A DNA stretch of 64,000 bases, from assembly GCA_034359265.1 (NCBI GenBank), contig CP136896.1:63127501-63191500 (forward strand), in the 5' to 3' direction. The position numbers were made by a program, and so were the translations under genes. The notes under the pieces were generated by a model. The model had not been told where the DNA came from. It saw only the letters and a program-made list of their open reading frames with translations, and did no database searches. The DNA is from Canna indica (Eukaryota > Streptophyta > Magnoliopsida > Zingiberales > Cannaceae). Below are positions 48,040 through 60,531 of this stretch, piece by piece; position 1 is the first letter of the stretch, and every line of letters begins with the position of its first letter.

Positions 48040-51000
48040 TTAGCCGAACTTCACCAGAGAGGAAGGATGGTTCCTATTCTTATTGGCGACCATGGACCAC
48101 CACTCAGTTGTGGAGGAGAAACGCTGAGTGGTTGAAACTGTGAATAGAGTACATATCCAAACTTGACGAGCAGACTGACATTCCATGAAGGTTTGCATAG
48201 AAGTTTCAGGATGGGAAGATCGGGCTGGGTATAAGTTTGTCTCCATGTTAACACCCTGATTTTCTAATTGAACTCTCATGGGCAAGGAGTCTCGACAGAA
48301 TCTCCATAGAAATAGTAAAAGTTTTGGAAGGGCTTTCAATTTCCAAATTTGATTCCAATCCACATCAGCACTTGACTGATCCATAGGTAGTAATCTTTCC
48401 AGCGCCAAGTGGTATCCAAAATTGACAGAGTAGCACCCTGAAGATGATGCCGCCCACGTAAGTACGTCTCGTCCCCTAGATGTCTCCAACTGTAAAATAC
48501 TATCCGCCAACGAGAAGGGGAAGAAGTTGCGTACCGCCGGACGTTCCACATAGTCGTGCTTCTGTCAAAGAAATTTGCAATCAACATCGAGGAATCTGGG
48601 TTTTGAGTTGGGCCAACAATTGATAAAGGCGTCGTTGCACTAGATATCCAAGGTGTCTCGAATACCGAAAGGATGGAAGATGAGCCAACATTCCACCTAA
48701 TACCTGATAGTAAAAAATCTCGACCTTTAAGGATGCTCCTCCATCCCCATGATGGCTTGTATCCTATCGGGGCATTGGAGAAGGACGAATTACGAAAGTA
48801 TCTCCCTTGGAGGGTTCAGCTTAGTAGAGAGGTTGGGTTGGAGAGGATTCGCTTGACCTGTTTCGCTAAGAGAGTAGTGTTGAAAAGCTTGCAATCTCGA
48901 AAGCCAAGTCATCCTTGTTGTTTAGGCCTGCATAAGGTAGACCATTTAACCCAGTGAAGGCCTCTACCTTCGCCTTTGTCATGCCACCAAAAATTCTGAC
49001 ATAGTCTATTAATTTCGGCAGTCAAGCAATCTAGAAGCTGAAAACAATTCATGGTATACGTCAGGATTGCAGAGAGCATGGATTTGATTAATGTTGCTCT
49101 TCCGGCGCGAGACAAGAGACAAGCCTTCCACCCTTCGAGTTTAGCTTTTACCTTTGACAATATATAATCAAATGTTGCAGCTTTTAATTTGTTTATAGTA
49201 GCTGGTAATCCCAGGTAATGGTCCCGTGCTCCCACGTTTGGTATGTTGAGGTCACGGCTCAGCTGGGAACAGAGACGATGAGGGCTATTTCTGGAAAAGA
49301 ATGCGACAACTTTAGCTGTATTGATGGAAAGCCCACTTTCTTTCTCAAATGTTCCAAGAACATTACAGATGAGTTGGGTATGACGCTTGTCAGCTTTGCA
49401 GAAAAGTATTATATCGTCCGCGAAAAACAACGATGATATGGGGGAGCATGACGGCTTATTATGACCCCTTTGAATTGGTTATTGAGCTCCATTTGCTGAA
49501 TGAGAGAAGTCAAGCCCTCCATACAGATGACGAATAGTAAGGACGATAATGGATTGCCTTGACGCAAGCCTAGCTTCGGTCTCAAATAATCAAAAGCATT
49601 ACCCTCCATAAGAATGGAAAAAGAGGTGGTTTCCACGCATTGCATGATGAGCTCAATGAAATGAGCATGGAGGCCCAGTTGGTGCAACATTAGTCTTAAG
49701 TATTTCCACTCGACTCGATCATAGGCTTTACTTAGATCTAGCTTCAGCGCCAATTCCTGGGATGATTGTTTTTGTTTGCACTTGAGGTGATGCGTCAGCT
49801 CATGGGCGATGAGGATGTTGTCCGATATTAGACGTCCTTTGATGAAGGCACTTTGGTTCGATGAGATGATGAACTTCATTAGCGGCTGAAGTCGGAACAT
49901 GAGGACCTTAGAGAAGATCTTATATATGCAGTTACACAAGCTTATGGGGCGAATATTTGACATATTTTGGACCCGGCGGCCCTTCGGTATGAGAGCCAAG
50001 AGTACGTGTATGGTTCAGTCCATGAAGCATTCTTCGACACCTGAAGAAGTCGGACACTGCAGCAACAATATCAGAGCCAATGATATGCCAGTAATGGTGA
50101 TAAAAATTATCGGTGAATCCGTCTTCACCTGGAGAGCTATCTCCATTAATAGAGGAAGCAACCTTCTTAACTTCCTCGTCAGTTACGTTTCGAAGTAGCC
50201 ACCTTTAGGTAAGCCGTTAGTGATTGCAATGGCTTGGGCGAGCGTTGCTGACCGTTGCTGAAAACCATTATTCTAGTAGTGCTATTCATTCTTGCCGTTA
50301 TTTTATGTGGGAGTTGAAATATACTAGGCAAGGAAGCGGTGGGAGTTTTGGAAGCAAATAAGTCTTTATAGAAAGCTACAGCAACCTCGGCCACCTGACG
50401 AGCACCCTCTTGCCAACATCCATCAGAGTCTTGGATTTGAGGGATGGAGTTGAAGTGTCTCCTATCATGAACACTCGCATGAAAGAAAGCGGTGTTTCGT
50501 TCCCCTTCAAGCATCCATTTATGTCGGGCTTTTTGTTTCCAGAAGGAATCTTCATTCTTGATTTCCTCCGCTAAGCGACGTTCCAAATTTCTTATCTCTT
50601 GGAAACGGTGGGAAGAAGATCTGTTGGAAGCTGAAGTTATCTGTTGTTTGAGTGAGTTAATGGCCACCTGAGAGTTTAATTGGTTGTGTTTCTTTCATTG
50701 CAGTATGATGTTTCAGAGCCTCTTTAACTTTGCCACCATAATGTATTGCTTTGTACCCGTCACTGGAGTGCGCCAAGCGGTCTCCACCAGTTCGGAGAAT
50801 TCCGCCACCTAAGTCCATCTTTTGTCGAACTTAAATGCTTTATTTGGGCACAGAGACGGTATTGTTTCCAGAAGAATGGGATGATGATCACTTCCCAAAA
50901 CATTGAGGTGAGTAACTTTGTAGTTCGGGAACATTTGAAATCATTCATCATTTGTAAGGAATCGATCTAGGACCTGTTCAATTAGTTGAGATGAACATCT

Positions 51001-51591
51001 CCTGTTGTTCTAAGTGAAGGGATGGCTTGCCCGTGGGAGCTCCATCAATTTGCAGGTAGAGATCAGCTGGGCGAGGTTTGCGCTAGCAGCGGAATGGAAG
51101 CTAACTCCCCCCACCTCTCCTCGTCCATGAGAATTTCATTAAAATCGTCGGCCACCACACTAGCCATTTGATGCTGTGTAATGGAAGAGGATAATGCAAC
51201 GACTTGTGATGCACGAATGGAGCGATTTGTAGTGGAGGTGCACTCCAGTGAAACTCCATTCTTTGTCGAAAATGGTGCAGATCATCTTTGCATGGATGGA
51301 GAATGGATTGGAGCCTACGATAGTAGCTTGTATAGAGTCCTGCCAAGTCAGAATGAGGCCGACGGCCCTCCCCACTGAGTCGACGAAGAAAAATTGTGAG
51401 AAGCCACACTGTTTCAATAGGTTGAAGAATTTGGCTCCATTATTTTTAACTTCCGAGATAAAAAGACAGCCCGAAGAGCTTTTAGAGCAGATAACTCTTA
51501 AATGATGAATTGTCAGGGAGTTTCCCAGTCCTTGGCAGTTCCATACTATTGCTTTCATTGAGGGGGGGGGGGGGCATTTCGGGCTAGCCAC
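48040..51591 (-). pseudogene. LINE ORF2: endonuclease, reverse transcriptase, zf-RVT; broken
   Basis: The endonuclease begins MKAIVWNCQGLGNSLTIHHL and has the ISEVKNN block, where SETK is usual. After frame breaks at about 51100-50670 the RT region follows: ALIPKGRRVQNMSNIRPISL, NQSAFIKGRLISDNILIAHE, KLDLSKAYDRVEW, LRQGNPLSSLLFVICMEGL, a frame break at 49410-49430, then FADDIILFC with the catalytic aspartates, and YLGLPATINKLK. The zinc-binding end carries LPKLLLFLWRFCRDSLPMRVQL. A run of 13 C (minus strand, 51574-51562) sits at the ORF1-ORF2 junction. Stops and shifts make it non-functional. Confidence 0.85.
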
Positions 51592-51602
51592 CTCCTTCCA
51601 AC

Positions 51603-52251
51603 CTATTCAGCTCTTAGCCATGGGCTCATCTTCGTCTCCTTGATGACCACCTTACTCTCATCGAGGATCATGGTTTCACATCTTTGATCCAAGTCGCCGA
51701 TGAGGCCACAATAGTAACAAAAGAATGACAGACATTCATATATGAAGTCGGTCCAAAATGAAGTTTTAGATGATATGGAAGTTTGAATACCTCGTCGGAT
51801 AGGTTGGGAGACATCCAGTATAGTTCTAGACTTGATTATAAAGCTTTGTTTGTCGCGGACAGAGAACGGACCAACTTCCTCAACCTCTCCAAGCAAACCG
51901 CAAAGTTTCCTTCCCACCGTTGTATTCCTATAATGTCTGGGTACACCCCAACATTGAACCCAGAAGGGGACGAGATGTAAATTATAGTTCTGGATCGGTT
52001 TGTCCAGTTCCCAGATTCGGAGGACAAGAAGATGTTTTTTGTATAGCCATGGTTTGTTGCGCACAATCTTTTTTCATCTCCATTTCACCATCAAAGTAAA
52101 ACTTGAATATATTCGGTCCAATTTCCTCGCATCTAAAACCAGAAGCGTGATTCCAGACACCTTTGAGCACTGTGAGCATAGTTACCTGGGCTTGGTGACG
52201 ATCCGTCCAAAGTTTACCCACCAGGTAGTGCTGAGGGATGGTAGAAGCCAA
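51603..52251 (-). pseudogene. LINE ORF1-like protein, frameshifted
   Basis: The first frame (52251-51982) contains YLVGKLWTDRHQAQVTMLTV and IFKFYFDGEMEMKK, typical of the DUF4283 domain of plant LINE ORF1. A frame break near 52060 leads into the second (52064-51603) with LLVLRIWELDKPI and VPFWVQCWGVPRHYRN. The C-terminal zinc knuckle is degenerate (CYYCGLIGDLDQRC; the usual histidine is replaced by aspartate). The intact protein would bind LINE RNA. Confidence 0.8.
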
Positions 52252-52566
52252 GAGTTCCTCTTCAGTGAACTAGATGGTGAGTTCATCTTCTCTAACGTGC
52301 TGCATGTCTGGAGTGTCCATGCGACTTGAAGTTTTGAGATGTTGGACGTCGAGCTCGCAGAGGCGATACGTGGGAGGGGAGTGAATGGGATCGGGGATGA
52401 GGATGGTGTAGCGGTGAAGAAGAAGAGTATTGCAATGGGAGAATGCCTACAAGTGGAAGAAGGCTAAGAGGCTGATAGGAATTCCGTTGAGCGGAGCGGC
52501 ACCCTTCGCACCCCTTCGAGTAGGAGCGAAAGCGACAGAAGTTTTAATTTGATCACGTACTCCAAG

Positions 52567-53365
52567 TTCAAAGAATTGAATTTTTCTTATTGGGATTGCG
52601 TTCGTAGTTTTTTTATTAGTCCATTATACATCATTTTTCATCCATATAAGTATATGTATAAGCCCTCATCAATTTACAGTACAATGTTGATCATATTCTT
52701 ATGTATAAGTCTACCATATCCATCACATTATATGGTGGTGGAGTCAGACCATGATAAACAACAACGACCGGTGAGGAGATGCTACCTATCCAATTTGGCC
52801 CGTCATGGCTCTGACGGGGTATCGCACCAAACAAACACCAAGAAGACACAACTTGAGAGTCAAACCAAGCTCAAACACCTGATCAACCTGTATTCGATTC
52901 CGACATTGGACTCAACGGGTTGAGGCATATATGCGGGATCACAATTTGGCACTTGAGCCAACCCAATCGAGTAGCCGAAGGACGTTGACATTACCCCGCA
53001 TACTCGCATAGACCTATATGTCACTCGCACCTGTTAACCGTCAAGCATCGATTATAAAAAGCAAAAAGTGACGATGAGGTAAAGGACCGAACTTTTCCTG
53101 CAAATATATTATCACTTTTGACATCGAGAGTTGACTTGATCTCCAGAAGGTGTCCTCTAAAGGTCCAACACAGAGGGGATACTAATTATGCAGGTGCCGA
53201 TAAGAATCAATATTGACTCAACCCCTGACCAATCGCTTCAATCAAGCTGCAAAGTCCCTCGAATTATTGTGGAAATGGACCACATCATATGATGTGCAAT
53301 ACAAGACCTAAACAAGGGTATATTTGGATAAAAAATGATGGAGGAAAAGGAGGAGAAAAAACACG

Positions 53366-53413
<48 letters not shown>

Positions 53414-53646
53414 AAAATGAAAAATAGTTTAACACAAAATTTTGAAAATAGAGATGAATTTAAAACAATTTTAAATTTTAAAATATTTTTCACACAAAAA
53501 AATATTATTATTTCTTTGAATTTCTCCATCCAATTTAAATGGTGGGAAATTAATGAACTGATTTATAAAATTGAACATAACTGGAAATAAGTGGAGATGA
53601 AAGAATAGATGAACCACATAACCCAGAGTAAATTCAAAATAATAAT
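52567..53646. other. Intergenic; possible LTR-like DNA, no gene
   Basis: The part 52735-53300 is less AT-rich and non-coding, with the feel of an old LTR (for example ACCGTCAAGCATCGATTATAA), but I find no matching ends. A (TA)n microsatellite lies at 53368-53408. No gene. Confidence 0.4.
53368..53408. repeat. (TA)n microsatellite
   Basis: About 40 bases of AT dinucleotide repeat. Confidence 0.9.
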
Positions 53647-55439
53647 TTTCTAAAATCATATTTTGGGAGAGGAAAATTTTCAGATCCGAATTTTGAGGGT
53701 TAAAATTCTAAAAATCGGAATCTAGTGCTTTAGATGCTCATTTTATCATTGGGTCAAAGTCTTTAATTGATTAGAGACTTTGGTCAATTTTTTAAAAAAT
53801 ATATAATATATAATATAATATAAAAATAATTTAAATTTATGAAATATTTTTATGATAAAAATGAGCTATTAGATTCTAAAAATATATTTTCAAACTCTCT
53901 AATGCATTAAAGATTTTTGCACAAAGTCTATAAATTTAAATTTAAATTTAAATTAAAAAATATAAAATATTTTGATGTAAAATATTTTTTTGGAATCATA
54001 GTACATCTTTTTAAGACTGAGCAAAACCCGATCCGACTCGGAAAACCCGACAAAACCGACCCAAAAACTCAATTCGGATCGGGTTATTCGGGTATAACAG
54101 GTCAGGTTAAAATTTTTAAAATTTTATATAAATTTTCGGGTCGGGTCAGGTTCGGGTGAAAACCATGTTTAACCCGACCCGCCCGATTGTAAATAACTGC
54201 CCGAGTCCCGATCGAGTCCCGAGTCTGGAGTCCGGAGTCCCAAGTCCCGACCCGCAAGCCGCAAGTCCGCGGTCCGCAGTTCCACACCCGTTGAGGCGTT
54301 GAGGGCTTGAGCAAATGAGCGATCGAGCGGGCATTGACCATTTGAGTCATTTGACAGAATCGAAGACTGACTCCCCTCTCTCGACACTCGCCGCGCATGT
54401 GCCCTAACTCCAGTCCAGTCGCCGTCGCCAATCCCGACTCTCGGGCGAGGACTCAGTCGCCCCACCCCGCCGACTCGTCGAGGCACCGAGTCGCCGACTC
54501 CAGTCCTCCAGCCTCCTCGTTGCTGCCCAACAGCGGCGACAGGTGACACCGAGAGTTTGCGACAGCCAACAACCCTCCACTCCTCCCTCCGGAGTTTGGA
54601 CTCCCGAGTCCTCTACTCTTCCACTCTTCCTCCCTAGTCTCGACTCCCGACATTGCTGCCCGTCAGCGATCCGACAACAAGTCAACAACTGCTCGACAGC
54701 CCTCCACTACCCGACATTGTTGCTCGATTGTAATTTCAACAACTAGTCTGCTACAGCCTACGGGTAAATACTAAAGATTAATTTTGAATAATCTATTACA
54801 TGTATTTGATTTGATTAATTTTGATTGGCTACACAGCCTACACTGCTTGAATGATGTTAATTTTGATTTGATTAATTTTAATTTTGATTTTGATAGATTA
54901 TTAGATTATGTATAATTGATAAGTATATATTAAGTATAGATTAGTTATACTTATAGATTTGTCTAAGTATAGATTAAGCATAGTAGTATACTTTGATAGT
55001 TTGATTGATATGCTTGAATAGTTGAATGCTTGATTGATATGCTTAAATTATGCTTAAATTTGTAATATATCATACTTATCAGTATATACTTTGATTGGTT
55101 AGATTAAGTATACCTTGATTGATATACTATTATACTTTATTGATACTTGATAATTAGTTTAACTGTTTAAGTATAGATTAAATATAGGATACTTGATTGA
55201 TAATTTGATATAGTTGTTTGATTGATATAGATTAAGTATAGGATACTTGTTTAACCGTTTAAGTATACTTGATTGATATTTGTTTAAGTATATGATACTT
55301 GTTTGATTGATATAATTATTATTTGATTGATATTTGATTGAATTAAGGATAAGTTGTGGCTATTGGTGATTAAGTTGATGTCTTATTTTTTTCTTAGATG
55401 TGTGACAATATGAAAGTAGAACAAGAAAGGATATATGAA

Positions 55440-57681
55440 ACATCATCTACCAAGGAAGGGGGCTAGTTCTAAAAGGTCGGTTTGTGTGGACACACTTTGA
55501 AGAAATCTATGATGTTCAAGGTGTCTGAAAAGGCAAGTTTTTATATTGTGCTAAAGAGTTTTATTGTGATGTTAAGAAACATGACACAACTTCATTGCAC
55601 AACCATTTGAATAATTGCAAGAAGCACCCACATGGTGTAGAAACTAGACAGAAGCAATTGTCTTTGCAATCATCAATTGGGGATGATAATATGGGGGTGT
55701 TAAGTACTTGGAAGTTTGGTCAAGAATATAGTAGAAAGTGTCTTTCATTGATGATTGTTCTTGATGAGCTTCCATTTAGATTTGTTGAAGGGGAAGGGTT
55801 TTAAAAGTTTGTGCAAAGTTTTAACCCCAAGTTCAAAATGTCATCTAGATGGACGGTATCACGGGATTGTTCACAACTGTATAAGGATGATAAAGCAAAG
55901 TTGAAGATGTTCATTAGAAATAATTCACAGTCTATTTGCATTACCACTGATACATGGACTTCTGTGCAAAATTTGAATTACATGATTGTAATTGCTCATT
56001 TCATTGACAATGATTGGAATATTGAATAAAAAGATTTTGAGTTTTTCTTCAATTAGCAGTCATAAGGGTGATGCAATGACATCTGAGCTTGAAAATGTGT
56101 AGAAGGAATGGGGCATTGAGCGAGTTTTTTCTATATCAACTGATAATGCTTCTTCCAACCAAAAAATGATCGATACATTGAGAAATTTTTTTATAGTGAT
56201 AGGAAAAGTTATGGCAAGTGGTAAGTATATGCATGTGAGGTGTATTGCTCACATATTCAACTTAGTGGTTCAGGAATGGTTGAATGATGTGAAAACTTCT
56301 GTGACAAAAATCAGGAATGCTATTAAATATGTTAGATCATCACCTGCTAGATTGAAGAAGTTTAGGAGTGTGTTGATTCTGAAGGTATGGAATGGTCCAA
56401 GTCATTGGTTTTAGATGTGCCAACTAGGTGGAACTCCACTTATTTGATGTTGAGCTCTGCTCTAAATTATGAAAGGACATTTGATACTTTTGAGAGTGCA
56501 GAGCCATACTTTAGGGTTGAAGTAGAATCATATGATCAAGGGGGTGTCCCTAGTTTTATTGATTGACATTTGATTAAGAGGATGACTAAGATATTGCATT
56601 AGTTTTATCTTGCCACTCTACATATTTCTGATTCCATTTATATCACTTCTAATACTTATTGGACTGAAATTAGTGACTTATATATTAAATCGTCTGATTG
56701 AAAAGAAAGTGATGATGTTGAGTTGAGAGATATGACAATGAGTATGCAAAACAAATTTGACAAGTATTGGAGGATTATGATAGAATGAATAAACTGATTT
56801 TCATGGCCTTAGCTCTTAATCCCTGTGAAAAGTTTGAATATATGGAGGATGCTCTACAACAAATTTATGGTGATGAGAATGTTAAGAAATTAGTAGGCCT
56901 AACTCACCCCAAAAGCTAGCTCGAAGGAAGAGGATTGCCCAAACTATTTAAAGGCTATCTTGATCATATTTTAACCAATGTGGGACTTTAACACACCTCC
57001 CTCATGCCCATGATTGGACATCTGGAGCGTGGAGTTTTGCAGGACTGGACTTCTGCGAGTGACACAATATCAACCACAGGATAGGCTCTGATACCATGTT
57101 AAGAAATTAGTAGGCCTAACTCACCCCAAAAGCTAGCTCAAGGGGAGAGGATTGCCCCAACTATTGAAAGACTATCTTGGCCATATTTTAACCAATGTGA
57201 GACTTTAACAGAGAATGGTAAGTCCCTATTTAATGGTGTGAAAATTGTCATGTCTGAGTTGTTTGAGGAGTACAAAAAGAAACTACAACTTGATCCTAGC
57301 TCCTCACTTATTACCCAACCAATCTCAGTCTCAACTGGTGAGTGTATGGAGCAAAGAGGTCTTCTGAAACAAAGGATCAAACGTAAAAGGGTAGAAAGTG
57401 GGACAGTTGGGGATAAAAAAATTGAATTGGATATGTATTGGAATGAAACTGCATATGAGGATGATAAATGAGACTTTGATTTGTTGAAATGGTGGAAGCT
57501 TAATTTCGAGAATTTTTCGGTGTTGTCAAGAATGGCTCGAGATATTCTAGCTGTCCTAATTTCTACAGTGGCTTCAGAGTCTGCATTTAACACTAACGGG
57601 AGAGTGCTTGATCTATTTAGGAGTTCTTTAACTCCTAAGGCCGTAGAGGCTTTGATATGCACTCAAGATTGGCTTCGATAA
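55440..57681 (+). pseudogene. hAT transposase (BED zinc finger, hAT dimerisation), broken
   Basis: The reading order shows a BED-type zinc finger (LYCAKEFYCDVKKHDTTSLH, then NHLNNCKKHP, 55540-55633), the catalytic-domain block ICITTDTWTSVQNLNYMIV (near 55930-55990) with the first acidic residue, STDNASSN (56135-56160), YMHVRCIAHIFNLVVQEWL (56225-56285), PTRWNSTYLML (56420-56450) and the C-terminal hAT dimerisation motif LISTVASESAFNTNGRVLD followed by FRSSLTPKAVEALICTQDWL (57550-57675). In-frame stops (for example at 55802 and 56576) and frameshifts near 56025 and 56400, plus the TRIM at 56880-57210, inactivate it. The family is the BED/RICESLEEPER-like hAT transposases of plants. Confidence 0.9.
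56880..57210 (-). mobile_element. Complete TRIM retrotransposon inside the hAT transposase
   Basis: Second member of the family at 41967-42304: terminal repeats 56880-56993 and 57097-57210 (TGTTAAGAAATTAGTAGGCC ... GTG(G/A)GACTTTAACA), with the minus-strand primer site TGGTATCAGAGC at 57085-57096. The perfect 5-bp duplication GAGAA (56875-56879, 57211-57215) marks insertion into transposase codons near the middle of the catalytic domain. The two LTRs differ at several positions, so insertion is not recent. Confidence 0.92.
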
Positions 57682-58721
57682 AATCATAAGCATATACGAA
57701 TTGAAGAAGATTTGAAAATGATTGAGAAGCTCGAGGATGGTGTGTATTTTTTTAAAATGCTTATTATTTAACTTATTTAATGTTTGTTTATTTTAATTAT
57801 TTACTTCTTTTATGTCTATTTATTAGAAATGAAAAAATTCAATAAAAAGATAGTCAAGAGATCCAATCAAGTGCAAATGTAGGAGTATCATCATCTAACA
57901 TGGACATCATAGACTTACATGAATGAGTACAGTAAATATTAATTCAATTTTTAGATATTTTTAATGTTAGTTACAATTTTAATATATTATTGACTTATTT
58001 ATCATAATTTTCATTTTGTAGGTTGAAGTGTTAAACCGTTGAAGATTTGAAGTGTGAAATGAAATTGTAAATTTTTATATGAATTTTGGAATGAAATTGT
58101 GGACTTGTATGTGTTTGTATGTTTGTATGTGACTTGTAGACTTGTGGTCTTGTATCTTGTATTTGTATGTGACTTGTAGATTTGTGGTCTTGTGGATGTA
58201 TTGTGGAATGTGGACTTGTGGAGTGGACTTAGTAACTTTGTAGTTGTAGACTTGTGGAATATGATTAATGGTTATGTAATATGTATTGTAGAATTGTGGA
58301 CTTAGTGTAAATTATAGAAGTGGTTACTAGACTACTAGTTATTATGTATTATTGTATTGTATGGTAATTTTCAATTTTAGTATGTGTTTGTATGTTTGAG
58401 TTTGATTGTATGTGTAATTTTCATCTTAGGATTGGAAGTTGTTGTTACGTGGTAATTTTAGACTTTTAGTTATGTGGTAATGGTATGTGTAATTTTTATT
58501 TTATTTATGTATGTTGAATTATAGAGGAAATTTTGAAGGATAGTGAAGGGATGATATTTTCGGGTTAAACGGGTCGGGGCCCGATTTTTTCGGGTAATTC
58601 AGGTCGGGCCCCGATTTAAAAATCGAGTCGGTTCGGGATTTTTTTTTTGAACTTTTCGCGTATTAACCCGATCGGGTCGGGTATTGACCTGACCCGCCCG
58701 ACGCTCAGCCCTACATCTTTT

Positions 58722-59036
58722 GTATCATTAAAAAATTATTTCATGAATTCAAATATTTTTTAAAAAATTATGAAGCTATTAGAGACTTCTGTTTATGATA
58801 ATTTTATAATTATAAAAGTAAAATTAAATTTACAAAAATATATATGTGATATAAAAGATATTATGAGTCTATGAAAATATTTTGGAGACAAAATATTTCA
58901 CTATTTTTAATTAAAACTTAGTTTTATAGGCTTTGAACAAAAATATCTAATAAGTTAGAGATTTTTGCCCAAAGTTTATAATAGTTTTATAATTCAAAAA
59001 AATAATCTTAATTAATAAAATATTTTTTTAAAACAC
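58722..59036. other. Loop region of the old foldback element
   Basis: AT-rich sequence between the hAT and the right arm. Phrases such as AGAGACTTCTGTTTATG and TTAGAGATTTTTGCCCAAAG repeat the arm text, so the loop is itself built from the same unit. No gene. Confidence 0.45.
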
Positions 59037-59251
59037 AAAAGATATGTTGTGGTTCAAAAAAGTATTTTTCATCAAAATATTTTATATTTTATATTTAAAT
59101 TTAATTTTATAGACTTTATGCAAAAGTTTCTAGTGAATTCGAGAGTTTAAAAATATTTTTTTTTAAATTTTAACATCTCATTTTTATTATAAAAAATATT
59201 TTATAAATTAAAATTATTTTTAATATATATATATATATATATTCTTAATAG

Positions 59252-60262
59252 AAAAAAATTACAAAAATGCCTCTAATATTTTCTCATGGATATTAAAATG
59301 CTCCTAAAGTTTTTTTGGGATAAAAAATATCCCTTATGTTATGGAATTGAGTACAAAAATACCTCTATAGGTAAATGACGTTAATTGAGAGATAACAGAG
59401 CTGATGTGGCTGATGATTGAGACTGATAACATGGACATGTGGCGCGCATGCATGTCAAAATATTTTCTCACAGGTACTAAATTGCCCCTAACGTTTTCTC
59501 ACGGGTACAAAAATGTCCTAACATTTTCTCACGGGTATTAAACTGTCCATAACGTTTGCTTTAGAGCTAAAATACCCCCGAGGTTATTGAAAATGGTACA
59601 AAAATGACACCAGATTAACTTTTGTTAGGTGAGATTTGACGGAGATGTCGTGGATGTTGACGAAGATGTTGACTTTACGCGTGACACATATGCAGAGAGC
59701 AACCTGTCACGTAAGCGACACATAAGAAATCGAAAACTAAAAATTTTAAAAATAAAAATCGAAACTGAAACCATCAAATCAGTTCATCAAAAATTTTGGT
59801 TTGATTTCAAAATGGTTTTTTAATTAACCGAATTTTTGATTTTTTTTACTCACCCCTACAGTTGCATGACAAGTTGCTCTCTGCATGTGCACCACGTGTA
59901 AAGTCAACATCTTTTAGTATCCACGACATCTCTGTTATGTCTCACCTAACATAAATTAGCTTGATATCATTTTTGTATCATTTTCAATAATCTCAGGGAT
60001 ATTTTAGCTTCAAAACAAATTATATGGGTATTTTAGTACCCGTGAGAAAACGTCTTGACCTGCATGCGCGCCACATGTCCACGTTTTCAGTCCCAATCAT
60101 CACCCACGTCAGCTCCGTTATCTCTAAATTAACGCTGTTTACCTATATGGACATTTTTGTACCCAATTCCATAATGTAAGAGATATTTTTGATCCCAAAA
60201 AAACCTTAGATGTATTTTAGTAACCGTGAGAAAATGTTAGATGCATTTTTGTACATTTTTCC
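59252..60262. mobile_element. Long-inverted-repeat (MULE-like) element with an inner insertion
   Basis: The left end TTACAAAAATGCCTCTAATA is mirrored at the right (reversed: GTACAAAAATGCATCTAACA), and the pairing continues through CATGTGGCGCGCATGCATGT / ACATGCGCGCCACATG to near 59700 / 59870. An AT-rich block with GGTTTTTTAATTAACCG and ending ACTCACCCCTA (about 59715-59862) interrupts the arms and looks like another hAT-type MITE. The arms carry the repeated phrase TTTTCTCACGGGTA. No clean duplication found, so superfamily is inferred from resemblance to the other long-TIR elements here. Confidence 0.6.
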
Positions 60263-60531
60263 TTTTTTAATTTTTAACCAAAGTCTCTAACGAGTTAGAG
60301 ACTTGATCCATGGGTAAAATGAGTATTCAAAGCACTAGGTTCCGATTTTAAAAATTTTGATCCTCAAAATTCAAATATGGGAATATAATTTCCCTCTTCC
60401 AAAATCCGATTTTGAAAAATTCCTTAATTAAAAAATATCAAGTTAAACCAAAAAGAACAATTTATTTTCCGACTTTGTGTATATGTTTATTTAGATTATA
60501 TTTCTCACCCGTACTTTTGAATTATCAACGA

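Larger units (their letters stand above)
47798..52552 (-). mobile_element. L1-type LINE, near full length, inactivated
   Basis: On the minus strand: an ORF1-like region (DUF4283 and zinc knuckle, 52251-51603), then ORF2 with AP endonuclease (51591 downward), reverse transcriptase (about 50670-48910) and the terminal zinc-binding region (48549-48040), ending in a 10-base A tail (T run 47798-47807 on the plus strand). The flanks TTACTTACTCTAAG (47784-47797) and TCACGTACTCCAAG (52553-52566) match at 11 of 14 positions, a decayed target duplication that would fix both ends. Domain order and the RNase-H-less end fit plant L1-clade LINEs. Many frame breaks. Confidence 0.88.
54012..58713 (+). mobile_element. 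hAT transposon, autonomous type, decayed
   Basis: Ends TAAGACTGAGC (left) and GCTCAGCCCTA (right) form a terminal inverted repeat with two mismatches, followed inside by GGGTCGGG-type repeats. A perfect 8-bp duplication CATCTTTT flanks it (54004-54011, 58714-58721). The 4.7-kb element carries a broken hAT transposase gene at 55400-57680 and a TRIM insertion. The subterminal repeats resemble those of the small MITEs at 11747 and 37663, so related transposases may have mobilised them (inference). Confidence 0.92.
53647..60420. mobile_element. Old foldback element split by a hAT and a MULE-like insertion
   Basis: The left arm (53647-54011) is complementary, with mismatches, to 59037-59250 joined to 60265-60420. 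Matching landmarks: TTTTGGGAGAGG / CCCTCTTCCAAAA, TAGTGCTTTAGATGCTCATTTTA / AAATGAGTATTCAAAGCACTA, and CACAAAGTCTATAAA / TTTATAGACTTTATG. Without the hAT (54012-58713) and the insertion at 59252-60262 the element is about 1.07 kb with long terminal inverted repeats. A related stretch lies at 36770-37160. The outer duplication is unresolved. Confidence 0.7.

Noticed and set aside
54102..54746. Several overlapping frames with Arg/Ser/Gly-rich products
   Set aside because: They arise from the GC-rich, CCCGA/GTCCCGAGTC-repetitive subterminal region of the hAT element.
57138..57662. 174-residue minus-strand frame
   Set aside because: Antisense shadow of the hAT transposase C-terminus and part of the TRIM; the plus-strand text carries the conserved motif.
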